A stretch of 64,000 nt of DNA from JAKAGZ01 sp963783855 (GTDB lineage Bacteria; Bacteroidota; Ignavibacteria; Ignavibacteriales; Ignavibacteriaceae): contig CAWAPE010000001.1 in NCBI GenBank assembly GCA_963783855.1, positions 124,001-188,000 of the forward strand. Direction: 5' to 3'. The position numbers were made by a program, and so were the translations under genes. Shown piece by piece: positions 1 through 9,340 of the stretch (the first letter of the stretch is position 1; every line of letters begins with the position of its first letter). The notes beneath the pieces were generated by a model. The model made no database searches and was not told the DNA's origin. It saw only the letters and a list, made by a program, of their open reading frames with translations.

Positions 1-65
1 AAGAGGGGCAAGTTCAACCTATTTTTGATAAATGGCATTCCTGCAAAAAATACTTTGAAATACCT

Positions 66-974
66 CTAAAATTTATCCATTATTTTACTTCTTTTCACTC
101 TCTTTAGTTTCAATTGAACCATCACCGCACCACAGGCCGCAATTAATAACCCGACACCTTCTTTCACTGAGAGAGATTCACCAAGAAATATATATGCTAA
201 AACAGCAATTTGTATCAACATAGTTCCGTTAATAATGCTCGATTCCATTGCAGTGAGTGAGCGAAGTGTAAGATTCCATATTGTAAAAGCCATAGCAGTG
301 TTAATAATTGCAAGCCAGAGAAGATAAATAATATTTATAAAACTCAGTGAAGGAAGTCCCTGGAAAAGTAAACCTGTTGCAAGTAAAATTATTCCTCCAA
401 CTCCCATACTTATTACTGTAACAACAAGCGGAGATATTTTTCCGGTACGATTTATATCTCTCCCCAGCACAGCAGATAAAGCATTTGCTCCCACCCCGAT
501 GGACATAACAATCAACCCTGTAATTTCAGATGGGCTAAAATAAATTGGTGAAAAATAGATAATAATACCGACAACAAAGAGAAAAACTCCAAGCCACTGG
601 ACAATTGTCGGGAATTCGGAAATCATAAAAATTGCGAGCACAGCAACAATTACTGGAGTAAAATTCAAGAGAAGGCTAACAGTAACCGCAGGCAAAAGAG
701 AAAGTCCTAAAAACTGTGCTCCCTGAGTCAAAGCATAAAATAAAACACCAAGCAGAAAAAGTTTTATTAATATTTTCCTGTCAAGATTTTTTACTATCTC
801 CAGATTTTTCTTGCGGATTGCAAAGGGCAGTAAACATAAAAAAGCAATAAAATAACGAAGGCCCGCAAATGTAATCGGGGGAATATCTGCGAGCCCCCAT
901 TTAATTATAATAAATGAAGTCGACCACAGAAAAGTTACAAGCAATGCTTGCAGAATCGCTTTCAGATTGCTCAT
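66..974 (-). CDS. DMT-family (EamA) drug/metabolite exporter
   Basis: The 302-residue product is almost entirely hydrophobic, with about ten membrane segments arranged as two EamA repeats (roughly residues 5-145 and 155-290), the standard layout and length of the drug/metabolite transporter superfamily. The N-terminus carries the family-typical LWSTSFIIIKWGL segment, in which an early helix lines the transport path. It ends in a basic cytoplasmic tail (KLKRVKRSK). The ATG at 974 starts the first helix at a sensible position. Family members export amino acids, metabolites or drugs; the substrate cannot be read from the sequence. The gene stands alone, with no partner within 390 bases upstream and only 65 unassigned bases to the window edge. 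The family assignment is firm; substrate unknown. Confidence 0.88.
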   Translation of the reverse strand: MSNLKAILQALLVTFLWSTSFIIIKWGLADIPPITFAGLRYFIAFLCLLPFAIRKKNLEIVKNLDRKILIKLFLLGVLFYALTQGAQFLGLSLLPAVTVSLLLNFTPVIVAVLAIFMISEFPTIVQWLGVFLFVVGIIIYFSPIYFSPSEITGLIVMSIGVGANALSAVLGRDINRTGKISPLVVTVISMGVGGIILLATGLLFQGLPSLSFINIIYLLWLAIINTAMAFTIWNLTLRSLTAMESSIINGTMLIQIAVLAYIFLGESLSVKEGVGLLIAACGAVMVQLKLKRVKRSKIMDKF

Positions 975-1366
975 TATTTATTAATGGAATATGGTAGATG
1001 GATTATGGAATACATATAATCAATAGCGGTTTATAATTTTAATTTTTCATTTCCCATCTCTATTCTGATTCAAGTACAAATCTATAATTCAATGGCATTA
1101 CCGGTCGATTATTTTTGTGCAGAATTTTTGCAAATTTTTCAATTTCATAAAAATCTTCTAGATACATATAATTAAGGGTATTTAGGCAGAAATGTAATTT
1201 TAACAAAAGGAATTTAACCTAATTAGAGTTATATCCAAAAATTTATTTGGCCTTAACAGGTTATTAATTCATAAGCATAGAATTTTTCAATAATTAACCT
1301 CAATTAACAATGTAACCTTTTTATTATTATTTCAGTCTAAAATAGTAGATAAATTAAAGGTAAATT
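975..1366. other. Intergenic region, 392 bp
   Basis: Between the divergent EamA exporter and DUF4097 genes lies a very AT-rich stretch without any convincing reading frame, RNA gene or strong terminator. It presumably holds the two divergent promoters, but no promoter could be placed with confidence. Confidence 0.5.
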
Positions 1367-2302
1367 ATGCGAACTCATAAAGTACAACTAAGCTTAATTA
1401 TTATAATTTCTGTATTCCTGGTTACACTGCTTTCCTCCTGCAGAGGAAATCTACAATTTAGATCGGACAGTCATCTTAAGGTCTTCCAGGAAAAGACTTT
1501 TAATATAGAACAGGGTAAATTATTAAAGATGAAGGTTTCATCAGCCGATGTTGTAATAAAATCTTGGGACAAGCCGGAAATATACGTTAAAGTTTCCGGT
1601 AACAAGAAGGCCATAAAGAGAGCCGATATTGAATACAACAAAGATGAAAATATGTTAGAAATCCGGAGCGATAATGAAGACCACTTTAACTTCTTTTCCG
1701 AAGGATTGTTCATGAAATTTGAAATTTTTGTTCCTGAAAACTTTAATACAGATATCCGAACCAGCGGCGGAATAATTTCTGTCACCAAACTTGCCGGTGA
1801 TTTTGAACTCAAAACAAGCAGCGGTGATATTATACTTAAAGATTTAAATGGGCCAATTAGGACGCGAACATCGGGAGGAACTATTTCGGGAAATAATATT
1901 AACGGCGATACAAGAATTTCCACATCCGGCGGCGATATCAATTATGAAAACTTTAATGGTGACCTGATTGCATCCACATCCGGCGGTACAATAAATCTAA
2001 ACGGCAAAGATTCAAAAATTAATGCAAGCACATCAGGGGGAGATATAAATCTAGTTTATTCAGGAATCAACAAAGGAATAAAACTTAATACATCCGGCGG
2101 TACAATTACAATAAAAGTACCGGCAGATTTTAATGCGAGCTTGAAACTCCGGACATCAGGCGGTACAATAGACTGCGGTCTGAAAATAAATAATCTGGGA
2201 AAAGTTACTTCACGCAAGCTCGAGGGCGATTTAAATAACGGCGGGAATACCCTGCTGGCAACAAGCTCCGGCGGTGATATCAGAGTTTCTGAAAAGAAAT
2301 AA
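1367..2302 (+). CDS. DUF4097 beta-repeat lipoprotein
   Basis: This 311-residue protein has a signal peptide ending in a lipobox (LLSSC, Cys near residue 25), so it should be a lipidated envelope protein. The body is a DUF4097 (putative adhesin) domain. From about residue 128 onward a short beta-type motif of the form TSGGTI or TSGGDI recurs about nine times at intervals of about 15-25 residues, as expected for a right-handed beta-solenoid. A ribosome binding site (AAAGG) lies just before the ATG. It is followed by a good hairpin terminator, so it is probably transcribed alone. DUF4097 proteins are often found beside envelope-stress or ECF sigma systems, but none is present here. The family call is good; the ligand or role is unknown. 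Confidence 0.85.
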   Translation: MRTHKVQLSLIIIISVFLVTLLSSCRGNLQFRSDSHLKVFQEKTFNIEQGKLLKMKVSSADVVIKSWDKPEIYVKVSGNKKAIKRADIEYNKDENMLEIRSDNEDHFNFFSEGLFMKFEIFVPENFNTDIRTSGGIISVTKLAGDFELKTSSGDIILKDLNGPIRTRTSGGTISGNNINGDTRISTSGGDINYENFNGDLIASTSGGTINLNGKDSKINASTSGGDINLVYSGINKGIKLNTSGGTITIKVPADFNASLKLRTSGGTIDCGLKINNLGKVTSRKLEGDLNNGGNTLLATSSGGDIRVSEKK

Positions 2303-2311
2303 CCCTTTTAT

Positions 2312-2336
2312 AGCCCGGTTTTAAGCGGGGCTTTTT
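2312..2336 (+). terminator. Rho-independent terminator after the DUF4097 gene
   Basis: A GC-rich hairpin (AGCCCGG, short TTTTAA loop, then GCGGGGCT) is followed by a T run, starting 10 bases after the DUF4097 stop codon. Confidence 0.8.
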
Positions 2337-2415
2337 ATTAGGATCCTGTTAGCTTTAACATTTCCTTCCGAATTTCTTATATTTAGCTATAATATTTACT
2401 TAATTACCTGCAATA

Positions 2416-2874
2416 ATGGAAAAACAATTAATATATAATTTTGTTGATGACGACGACCTTTTGAGAATTTCCAATAAAATTAAGGAAATGGAAAAGCTGA
2501 CCGCCGGAGAAATCTGTGTGAGCATAAAAGAGAAAAGAAAATTTAAGGAAAAGAAAAAATCACTTCGTGAACTAGCTGAAATTGAATTTTACAAGCTCGG
2601 AGTTGCAAACACGCGCGATAAAACAGGAATACTTATTTTTCTTCTGCTGAAAGACCGTAAATTTTATATTCTTGCTGACAGCGGAATTAATGAAAAAGTA
2701 AATCAGAAAACCTGGGACAAAATAAAAGATGAAATTCAAAAGATGTTTCAAAAAGGCGAATTCAGCAAAGGATTACTCTACGGTGTGGATGAAGTTGGCA
2801 AAATATTAAGCTCTCACTTCCCTATCAAACCAGATGACACAAACGAACTCTCAAATAAAGTTGCCCTGGATTAA
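2416..2874 (+). CDS. TPM-domain protein (YgcG/TPM_phosphatase family)
   Basis: The 152-residue product matches the TPM domain: an N-terminal helix with GEICVSIKE, then TGILIFLLLKDRKFYILAD in the central strands and a C-terminal helix with FSKGLLYGVDEVGKIL. Most TPM proteins carry a signal peptide and a C-terminal membrane anchor; this one has neither, so it is a stand-alone, probably cytoplasmic, version. Plant and bacterial TPM domains have been linked to photosystem repair and to acid phosphatase activity, but no such role can be inferred here. The gene is convergent with the RND operon, with a bidirectional terminator between them. Confidence 0.8.
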   Translation: MEKQLIYNFVDDDDLLRISNKIKEMEKLTAGEICVSIKEKRKFKEKKKSLRELAEIEFYKLGVANTRDKTGILIFLLLKDRKFYILADSGINEKVNQKTWDKIKDEIQKMFQKGEFSKGLLYGVDEVGKILSSHFPIKPDDTNELSNKVALD

Positions 2875-2882
2875 TCATTTTG

Positions 2883-2895
2883 TAGTGTCCTGATT
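2883..2895 (+). repeat. Solo copy of a TAGTGTCCTGATT end repeat
   Basis: The 13 bases TAGTGTCCTGATT are identical to the outer end of the inverted-repeat element at 15799-15922 (right end read on the minus strand). No second end is visible nearby, so this looks like an element remnant. Confidence 0.5.
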
Positions 2896-2918
2896 ATATT
2901 TATAATATTTAAAACAAA

Positions 2919-2947
2919 AAAGGCAGGCCCCCTACAGACCTGCCTTT
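2919..2947. terminator. Bidirectional terminator between convergent genes
   Basis: Perfect arms AAAGGCAGG and CCTGCCTTT surround an 11-base loop, with A-rich sequence on the left and T-rich sequence on the right. It lies between the TPM gene and the 3' end of the RND operon and can serve both strands. Confidence 0.8.
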
Positions 2948-2979
2948 AATTATACTTCATCGTATCTTATTGTCTTCAA

Positions 2980-5900
2980 CTAATTCAGAGCATTCTCCAT
3001 CTTATCTTTTTTATGCATCCTTTTTTCCAGGAACGCCATAAACTTTTCTTTCCACTGATCTACTTTTACATACATTACAGGTACAAGTACAAGAGTAAGA
3101 AACATTGAGCTTATCAATCCACCGATTATAGCCCATGCAAGTCCTGATTTCCATTCTGAACCTGAATCTGTTGAAATAGCAAGCGGTAGCATACCAAAAA
3201 CCATTGCCGTGGTAGTCATTACAATCGGTCTTATCCTGCTTTCCCCAGCTTCAATAAGAGCATCAAACACACTAAGTCCCTGTTCTTTTCTCATCTGGTT
3301 TGCCCTGTCCACAAGCAAGATAGCGTTCTTGCCAACCAGCCCTATCAACATTATTACGCCGAGAATCGTAAAAAGACTTAACGATTTCATAGTAAGCGCG
3401 AGAGCTAAAAACGCGCCTACCATCGCAACAGGAATTGAGAAAAGTACGACTAACGGGTAAATGAACGAATCGTATAATGCGACCATTACCATATACACAA
3501 ATATTATCGCTGCAATCATGGCCAACCCAAGACTTCCGAATGAATCGGCCTGGTTTTTTAGGTCGCCCTCGTACTGAACTTCAACACCCGCCGGCATTAT
3601 GCCCTTTGCTACCGCGCTTTTAATATCGGCACCTATGCTTCCCGTCGGCCGACCGATTACCTGTGAATAAACTGTAACCGCGCCAATCCTGTTTCTTCTC
3701 TGGAGTTTTGTTGGACCGGTTGTCTGGTAAACATTCGCGAACTGCTGGAGCTCGATTAACTGACCGCGCGGGTTTTTGAAAGTCAGATGTTTAATGTCTG
3801 AAATTTCAGATTTATCAAAATCATCCAGCGCGATTAATATTGTGTAGTCATTTTCACCGTCCCTAAATTTCGAATCATCGTCACCCGTAAGCGCGATTCT
3901 GAGCGATGCGCCCACCTCGGCAATATTAAGCCCGAAGTTGGCCAGTTTGCCCCTCTCGATGTCGATCCTTGTCTCTGGTTTTCCTTCCTCGGTAGACAGC
4001 CTTACATCGGCTGTACCCGGAATTTTCTTCACTACATCGGCGAGTATTTTGGCACCTTTTTCAACATCGGTTCTGTTCGAACCGGAAACAATAAGCTGGA
4101 TCGGGGTCTGATTTGCCGTTCCGAAAATACCGATCGGGTTTACACGCACTTTGATTCCCGGTACCTTATTAACGAACCTTTTTATTTCCTCGCCGATCTG
4201 GTCGGTTGATTTATTCCTGTCCTCTTTCGATACGAGAGTAACATCAATTTCAGAGGAGTTATTGGATGTCTGCCCGATTAGTCCTTCATTTGAAGCCCCT
4301 ACCGTGACGAACGCTTTTTTAACTTCCGGGATCGTGTAGATAAACTGCTCCACTTTTTGAGTAAGCTGGTTTGTATTATATATAGATGATCCCGACGGCA
4401 TTTCAAGTATAACCGCGAACTCCCCGCGATCAGTCTGTGTCATAAACTCTGCGCCTATGAATCCCAATGGAGCAAGACTTAATGAAGCAATAAACAGCAG
4501 AAGTACGGCAACAAGAACCTTCCACCTGTTCACCAGGCTCCACTTCAAAAGCAGTAAATATTTTTGAACCAGTGCTTTAAATTCTTTTTCAAACCATATT
4601 GAAAATCTTCCTATCAACGTTTTTTTTGAAAGTTGTTCCAGCTTTCCTATTCTCGAAGCAAGAAGAGGAGTAAGTGTAAAAGAAACAAATAAGCTTAATA
4701 GTGTTGCGGTTACAACAACTATCGAATATTCTCTTACAATGTTACCGACAAGTCCGCCGGTCAGCGCCAGCGGCACGAACACTGAAACATCCACCAGCGT
4801 AATAGCGAGAGCCGCGAAACCGATTTCGTTTCTTCCATTAAGCGCCGCAACTTTCCTGGGCTCACCCTTCTCAAGGTGATGGTGTATATTCTCCAGCACA
4901 ACTATTGAATCATCCACCAGGATTCCGACTATCAGTGAAAGTCCAAGCAAAGTCATCAGGTTGAGCGTAAAGCCGAACACGAGCATCATCGTAAAAGATG
5001 AAATCATGGACGCCGGGATCGCCATCATAACGATGAATGAGTTGCGTATGCTGTGCAGGAACAAAAGCATAACGATACCAACGAGTATAACCGCGAGCAT
5101 AAGATCATATTTTACCCCGTTCGCGGCGTCAATTGTAAACTGCGCGCCATCCTGCGCTATATCAAACCTTACATTTTCAGACTTATAATCATTCTGCATT
5201 TTAGCTATTTCGTCACGAACAAGTTTACTTACGTCGACCGAATTGGCATCGGTTTGTTTCTGAACGATTACACCCACCGATGTAACACCGTTAATACGGT
5301 TTATAGTTGAGTAATCTTTCCGCCCGTCTTCTACCTCGGCAACGTCTGACAGCCTTATGTCACCGCCCGACCTCGATTTGCCAACAATCAGGTTACGCAG
5401 ATCATTGATCGATTTAAATTTACCGGCAATTCTTACGATGAACTGGTCGGTATTATTTTTAATTTTTCCTGTAGGGTAATCCAGATTTGATGCCTTTACC
5501 ATCTGTACAATCTGCATTATGGAAAAACCGTAAGCCTCAATTTTTTCCCTGTTCAGGTTTACCCTTATTTCTCTTTCGTCGCCGCCCACAAGGGTAATCT
5601 GCCCTACGCCAGGAAGTTTGGACAGCCTGGGCTGGATCCTGTCTTTTATGAACTGGTAAAACTTCGTCGACGGCATATTGCTTGTCGCCCCCATCCTTAT
5701 TACCGGAAGTTCATCGAGAGCAAATTTTGAAAGTACCGGTGTTTTTACATCCGTCGGCAGTGTCGAAACAATCTCGTTTACTTTTCTCTGGGCGTTCTGC
5801 AGCTGCACGTCAACATCCGCCGCCTGGTTAAACTGTATCACAACAAAGGATACTCCTTCGGCCGAGGTTGCGGTAACGTTATCTATTTCATCCAGCGATG

Positions 5901-6114
5901 AGATAGCATCCTCAACCGGTTTGGTTACAGAAGTTTCAACTTCTTTAGGCGCGGCACCGGGATAAACTGTTGTAACAGTAATAATCGGCGGAGTAATTTT
6001 CGGCAGCAGTTCATAATTCAACTGCGTGTAGCTGTATACCCCCACAAGCGTAAGCAACGAAAAAATCACAACGATAAGCGTCGGTCTTTTTATTGATAGC
6101 TCTGTAATTGTCAT
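2980..6114 (-). CDS. RND (HAE1-type) multidrug efflux permease
   Basis: This 1044-residue protein is the inner-membrane pump of a tripartite efflux system of the AcrB/MdtB/MexF class, driven by proton import. It opens with the family start ITELSIKRPTLIVVIF, has the two large periplasmic porter regions, and carries the paired acidic residues of helix 4 (VDDS; Asp401 and Asp402) that form the proton relay. The end motif GKNAILLVDRANQMRKE sits near residue 950. Length is standard. It is the last gene of a TetR-TolC-adaptor-permease operon, so export across both membranes is expected. Substrates are unknown. Base composition is patchy: stretches around 3.6, 4.7 and 5.8 kb in the window are clearly more GC-rich than the two upstream genes of the operon. 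Confidence 0.95.
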   Translation of the reverse strand: MTITELSIKRPTLIVVIFSLLTLVGVYSYTQLNYELLPKITPPIITVTTVYPGAAPKEVETSVTKPVEDAISSLDEIDNVTATSAEGVSFVVIQFNQAADVDVQLQNAQRKVNEIVSTLPTDVKTPVLSKFALDELPVIRMGATSNMPSTKFYQFIKDRIQPRLSKLPGVGQITLVGGDEREIRVNLNREKIEAYGFSIMQIVQMVKASNLDYPTGKIKNNTDQFIVRIAGKFKSINDLRNLIVGKSRSGGDIRLSDVAEVEDGRKDYSTINRINGVTSVGVIVQKQTDANSVDVSKLVRDEIAKMQNDYKSENVRFDIAQDGAQFTIDAANGVKYDLMLAVILVGIVMLLFLHSIRNSFIVMMAIPASMISSFTMMLVFGFTLNLMTLLGLSLIVGILVDDSIVVLENIHHHLEKGEPRKVAALNGRNEIGFAALAITLVDVSVFVPLALTGGLVGNIVREYSIVVVTATLLSLFVSFTLTPLLASRIGKLEQLSKKTLIGRFSIWFEKEFKALVQKYLLLLKWSLVNRWKVLVAVLLLFIASLSLAPLGFIGAEFMTQTDRGEFAVILEMPSGSSIYNTNQLTQKVEQFIYTIPEVKKAFVTVGASNEGLIGQTSNNSSEIDVTLVSKEDRNKSTDQIGEEIKRFVNKVPGIKVRVNPIGIFGTANQTPIQLIVSGSNRTDVEKGAKILADVVKKIPGTADVRLSTEEGKPETRIDIERGKLANFGLNIAEVGASLRIALTGDDDSKFRDGENDYTILIALDDFDKSEISDIKHLTFKNPRGQLIELQQFANVYQTTGPTKLQRRNRIGAVTVYSQVIGRPTGSIGADIKSAVAKGIMPAGVEVQYEGDLKNQADSFGSLGLAMIAAIIFVYMVMVALYDSFIYPLVVLFSIPVAMVGAFLALALTMKSLSLFTILGVIMLIGLVGKNAILLVDRANQMRKEQGLSVFDALIEAGESRIRPIVMTTTAMVFGMLPLAISTDSGSEWKSGLAWAIIGGLISSMFLTLVLVPVMYVKVDQWKEKFMAFLEKRMHKKDKMENALN

Positions 6115-6170
6115 TTTAAATTCCTTTTAATTCAATTTTCTATAAGCAAAGGCTCTTCATCAACCGGTTA

Positions 6171-7223
6171 TTATTTATTAATAACTGTAACCTTGCCATT
6201 ATCCTCGATATTATTCTGACCATTTACAACTATATCCTGACCTTCCTTCAGGCCGCTGATAACTTCAAGATAATTATCATATGTATTACCGATTACCAGC
6301 TTCACGAGTTTAGCGGTATTGTTTTCAACAACAAAGACTTCCGGATCTTTGATGCTTCCGACCAATGCTTCCCTGGGAATTAGCAGAGCATCGCCTTTTG
6401 TAAGAGAGACAAAATTTGCTTTCCCGAACATTCCCGCTTTCAGCGGATGCTGTTTTGAATTCGGAAGATCAACTTCCACAGGATATGTATGTGCTTCATC
6501 TGCTTTAGAGCTAATCGTTGCAATTTTACCGTTGAATACTACACCCGGATAAACTTCCGTGGTTATTTCAACTTTATCTCCCACTCTCATCTTAAATACA
6601 TCGCTCTCAGAAACATTCACATATACTTTCAATTTAGAGATATCCACAACGTTAGCGACCGGTGTATTCATTTTCACATAATTACCTATATCAACAAGCC
6701 GGGAAGTTACAACGCCTGAAATCGGTGTTGTTACTTTTGTATCCTCGTATTGTCGTTTTGCTACAATATATTGTGTCTCTGCTGATTGATAAGCAAGTTT
6801 TGCGGCTTCAAGTTGTGAATCGGTTACAGAGTTTCCTTTGTACAAAGCCTGAAATCTTTCATAATCTTTTTTAGATTTTTCATAACTAACCCTGGCTGCC
6901 TTCATAGAAGCAAGTTTTAATTCATCATCAATCTGGATTAAAACAGATCCCGCAGTTTTATAATCACCGACTTCTGCATTAACCTTTACCACCCTGCCCT
7001 GTGCTTCTGCAATAATTGCAACATCGTTGTTTGCCTGGATTGTACCCACCAGCTCAAGATTCTTGGTTACCTGTTTCTTTTCAACTTTTGATATAGTAAC
7101 AGGATAAGAATCAAATTTCAGGTTTGCCGTATCGGCCTTCATTTTAGCTTTATTGTAAAATAAAACTGCTATTATTACAGCAAGCACTAAAACTGTTATT
7201 GAAATATATTTTGTTTTTTTCAC
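6171..7223 (-). CDS. RND efflux periplasmic adaptor (membrane fusion protein)
   Basis: At 350 residues, with one N-terminal membrane helix (ISITVLVLAVIIAVLFY), this is the adaptor that joins the RND pump to the TolC channel. Recognisable parts are the lipoyl half-motif AEAQGRVVKVNAEVGDYKTA, the alpha-hairpin (about residues 95-160), the second lipoyl half (VTTPISGVVTSRLVDIGNYV) and the beta-barrel and membrane-proximal domains. No lipobox is seen, so it is anchored by the helix. It sits 56 bases upstream of the permease and 20 bases downstream of the TolC gene, in the same operon. Confidence 0.93.
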   Translation of the reverse strand: MKKTKYISITVLVLAVIIAVLFYNKAKMKADTANLKFDSYPVTISKVEKKQVTKNLELVGTIQANNDVAIIAEAQGRVVKVNAEVGDYKTAGSVLIQIDDELKLASMKAARVSYEKSKKDYERFQALYKGNSVTDSQLEAAKLAYQSAETQYIVAKRQYEDTKVTTPISGVVTSRLVDIGNYVKMNTPVANVVDISKLKVYVNVSESDVFKMRVGDKVEITTEVYPGVVFNGKIATISSKADEAHTYPVEVDLPNSKQHPLKAGMFGKANFVSLTKGDALLIPREALVGSIKDPEVFVVENNTAKLVKLVIGNTYDNYLEVISGLKEGQDIVVNGQNNIEDNGKVTVINK

Positions 7224-7243
7224 TTTCTTTCCACCTTTATTAC

Positions 7244-8566
7244 TTATTCCCCAATTGATTTTTTTAATTGTGCGAGTGCCAGCTCATAGTCCACTACAGA
7301 CTGAATGTAATTTGTTTTAGCCTGCAATAATGCAACTTCTGCATCAAGAAGATCTGAATTCAGCGCAAGGCCGTTTTTAAATTTTTCGTCTGTTACTTTA
7401 TAATTTTCCTCAGCCTGATCTACACTTTGTTTTGAAACAGTCATTTTTTCTTCTGACTTATTAATGTTCAGGTAATTCCGGGTGACTTCAAGAGTAACCC
7501 TGTCCTTCAAAATTTTATATCCGTCTTTAGCCTGCTCAAATTGTGCTTCAGCCTGATCTGTTCTGTCTGAAGTTGCTCCCCAATTCCACAGATTAAAAGA
7601 CATAGAAACGCTTACGTCCCATGTGCCGTTAAATTTATCCTGAGTCGGGAGAATTCGCTGGTTAGGGCGTGAATAATAATAGTTTCCGGTCAGGTAAAAC
7701 TGAGGCCACCAGTCGGATTTTGCAGCTGTAATTCCCGACTCACTTGCTTTAACTCTATAGTCCATTGATTTCAATTCCGGGCGTACGCTATAAGCTTTAT
7801 CAAGCAGGTTGCCCAGATCACTTACATCTTTCGATCTTTTTTCAATATTATTAACCGGTTCAATTTCGGTCGAAAGAGAAATACCTAGTATGTTATCGAG
7901 ATTAATATTTGCAATTTTTACTGCATTTTTAGAATCGATTAATCTTAACTGCGCCTCTCCAAGCTGAACCTGGACTTTTAACACATCATTTTTTGTTGCA
8001 AGTCCCTGGTCAAATAAATTCTTTACATCAGTTAAATGAGCCTGAATCTGGGCAACGTTTTCTTCCGTGACTTTTTTTATCTGGTTCGCCTGAAATAATC
8101 CCCAGTATGCATTTTTAATATTATAGATCAGCTCATTTTTATCACTGTTAAAATCTTCCTTAGATGCTTTATAACTCAAGTCCGCCATTTTAGAGTTACT
8201 CTCAAGCTTAAAGCCCGTAAATAAAGGCTGCTGAAGAGCCACTTTAAAATTATAATTATTAAAAATTGCGGGTGAAATATTAAAATTTCCGAATGGAGTA
8301 CTTACTGAAAACGGGTCAACTTCGCTTAACCTTGTATAAGATGCTCCAAAAGTAAGTGACGGTAAACGAAACGTATTTACCTCTTTTGATTTTGCCTCTG
8401 CATATTTCATATTCATTTTTGAACTATGCAGAAAATTGCTGTTCTCAAGACCTACCTTTACACTTTCCTCCACAGTCATTTTCTTTTTATCCTGGGCGTA
8501 TATAGAAAGAGAAACTGATAATCCCAGGATCATCAGCATTACCAATCTTATTTTATTTACACGCAT
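7244..8566 (-). CDS. TolC-family outer-membrane efflux protein
   Basis: The 440-residue precursor starts with a signal peptide cut after about residue 24 (LSIYAQ). Two OEP repeats follow, rich in coiled-coil heptads: about residues 30-225 and 245-440. Motifs such as ALQQPLFTGFKLES and FNLWNWGATSDR are typical. It should form the trimeric outer-membrane exit duct. It lies between the TetR gene and the adaptor gene, with gaps of 14 and 20 bases, and is thus the second gene of the efflux operon. Confidence 0.93.
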   Translation of the reverse strand: MRVNKIRLVMLMILGLSVSLSIYAQDKKKMTVEESVKVGLENSNFLHSSKMNMKYAEAKSKEVNTFRLPSLTFGASYTRLSEVDPFSVSTPFGNFNISPAIFNNYNFKVALQQPLFTGFKLESNSKMADLSYKASKEDFNSDKNELIYNIKNAYWGLFQANQIKKVTEENVAQIQAHLTDVKNLFDQGLATKNDVLKVQVQLGEAQLRLIDSKNAVKIANINLDNILGISLSTEIEPVNNIEKRSKDVSDLGNLLDKAYSVRPELKSMDYRVKASESGITAAKSDWWPQFYLTGNYYYSRPNQRILPTQDKFNGTWDVSVSMSFNLWNWGATSDRTDQAEAQFEQAKDGYKILKDRVTLEVTRNYLNINKSEEKMTVSKQSVDQAEENYKVTDEKFKNGLALNSDLLDAEVALLQAKTNYIQSVVDYELALAQLKKSIGE

Positions 8567-8580
8567 ATTATCATATCTCC

Positions 8581-9207
8581 TTAATCTTTTTTGTCAATAT
8601 TATAGGATGACAGGTATTTTGTTCTGCCTTCATCCGTAAAAATTCCTTCAAACATTATTTTAATTATTGTTTCAAAAACCTGGTCACCTGTATAAGGCAG
8701 ATTGACCAAAACATCAGGCCTTACTAATTCGGAAATTGCGTTCACATACATCAGTACAATAATTTGCTGATCAATATCTTTCCTGAATGCTCCTTTTCTT
8801 ACTCCTTCTTCGATAAGGTCTTTAAATTTTGTAAACGCTTCTTTTTTCCTGTATTCATTAATTCCGTCCCAGATATCAGGATGATTTTTCTGTAGATCTT
8901 CGGGTAAAACACCACGCAGTTTTGATGATTGTTTGGCTATATAATTCATAAGTTTTTTCAACTTATGAATAAAATCCATTTCCTGGTCATCACAAATAAT
9001 ATGGCAGTTGGTTTTAATTCTCAATTTCATACGTTCAACAATTTCTCTCAGCAATTGTTCTTTACCGTCAAAATACTTGTAAAGAGTTTTCTTGCTTATT
9101 CCCAAACTATCTGATATCTCATCCATTCTTACGCGAGTGTAACCATAATGAAAAAATATTTCTTCAGCCTTTACCAGAATTCTTTCTTTTACTCCATTTT
9201 CTTCCAA
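8581..9207 (-). CDS. TetR/AcrR-family repressor of the efflux operon
   Basis: This 208-residue protein has the N-terminal TetR helix-turn-helix (residues about 8-55, with YTRVRMDEISDSLGISKKTL followed by YKYFDGKEQLL) and an all-helical ligand-binding C-terminal domain. It is the first gene of the RND operon and therefore probably autoregulated. Two near-identical 28-base sites with GGAAACC/GGTTTCC dyads lie 23 and 106 bases upstream of its start codon. By analogy with AcrR-type repressors, a drug or metabolite ligand would release the operator and induce the pump; the ligand is unknown. Confidence 0.93.
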   Translation of the reverse strand: MEENGVKERILVKAEEIFFHYGYTRVRMDEISDSLGISKKTLYKYFDGKEQLLREIVERMKLRIKTNCHIICDDQEMDFIHKLKKLMNYIAKQSSKLRGVLPEDLQKNHPDIWDGINEYRKKEAFTKFKDLIEEGVRKGAFRKDIDQQIIVLMYVNAISELVRPDVLVNLPYTGDQVFETIIKIMFEGIFTDEGRTKYLSSYNIDKKD

Positions 9208-9229
9208 TTTCTCAACTTCCTTTCAATTT

Positions 9230-9257
9230 GGAAACCTGTATCGTTTATCTGGTTTCC
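9230..9257 (-). promoter_or_regulatory. Probable TetR operator, proximal copy
   Basis: A 28-base site has perfect 7-base inverted arms GGAAACC and GGTTTCC separated by 14 bases. It recurs almost unchanged at 9313-9340 and sits directly upstream of the TetR gene, as expected for an autoregulated operator. Confidence 0.7.
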
Positions 9258-9312
9258 CTGTGAATCTAAAAAAAACGGTTAATACCGTCTGTTTTCAAAT
9301 AATATAAGCATA

Positions 9313-9340
9313 GGAAACTTATATCGTTTATTTGGTTTCC
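9313..9340 (-). promoter_or_regulatory. Probable TetR operator, distal copy
   Basis: This is the second copy of the operator at 9230-9257, with the same length, orientation and core (TATCGTTTAT). Only about four positions differ; one of them is the last base of the left arm (GGAAACT instead of GGAAACC). Confidence 0.7.

Noticed and set aside
1471..1941. Antisense open frame within the DUF4097 gene
   Set aside because: It is the shadow of the repetitive codons of the real gene; no ribosome site and no recognisable protein.
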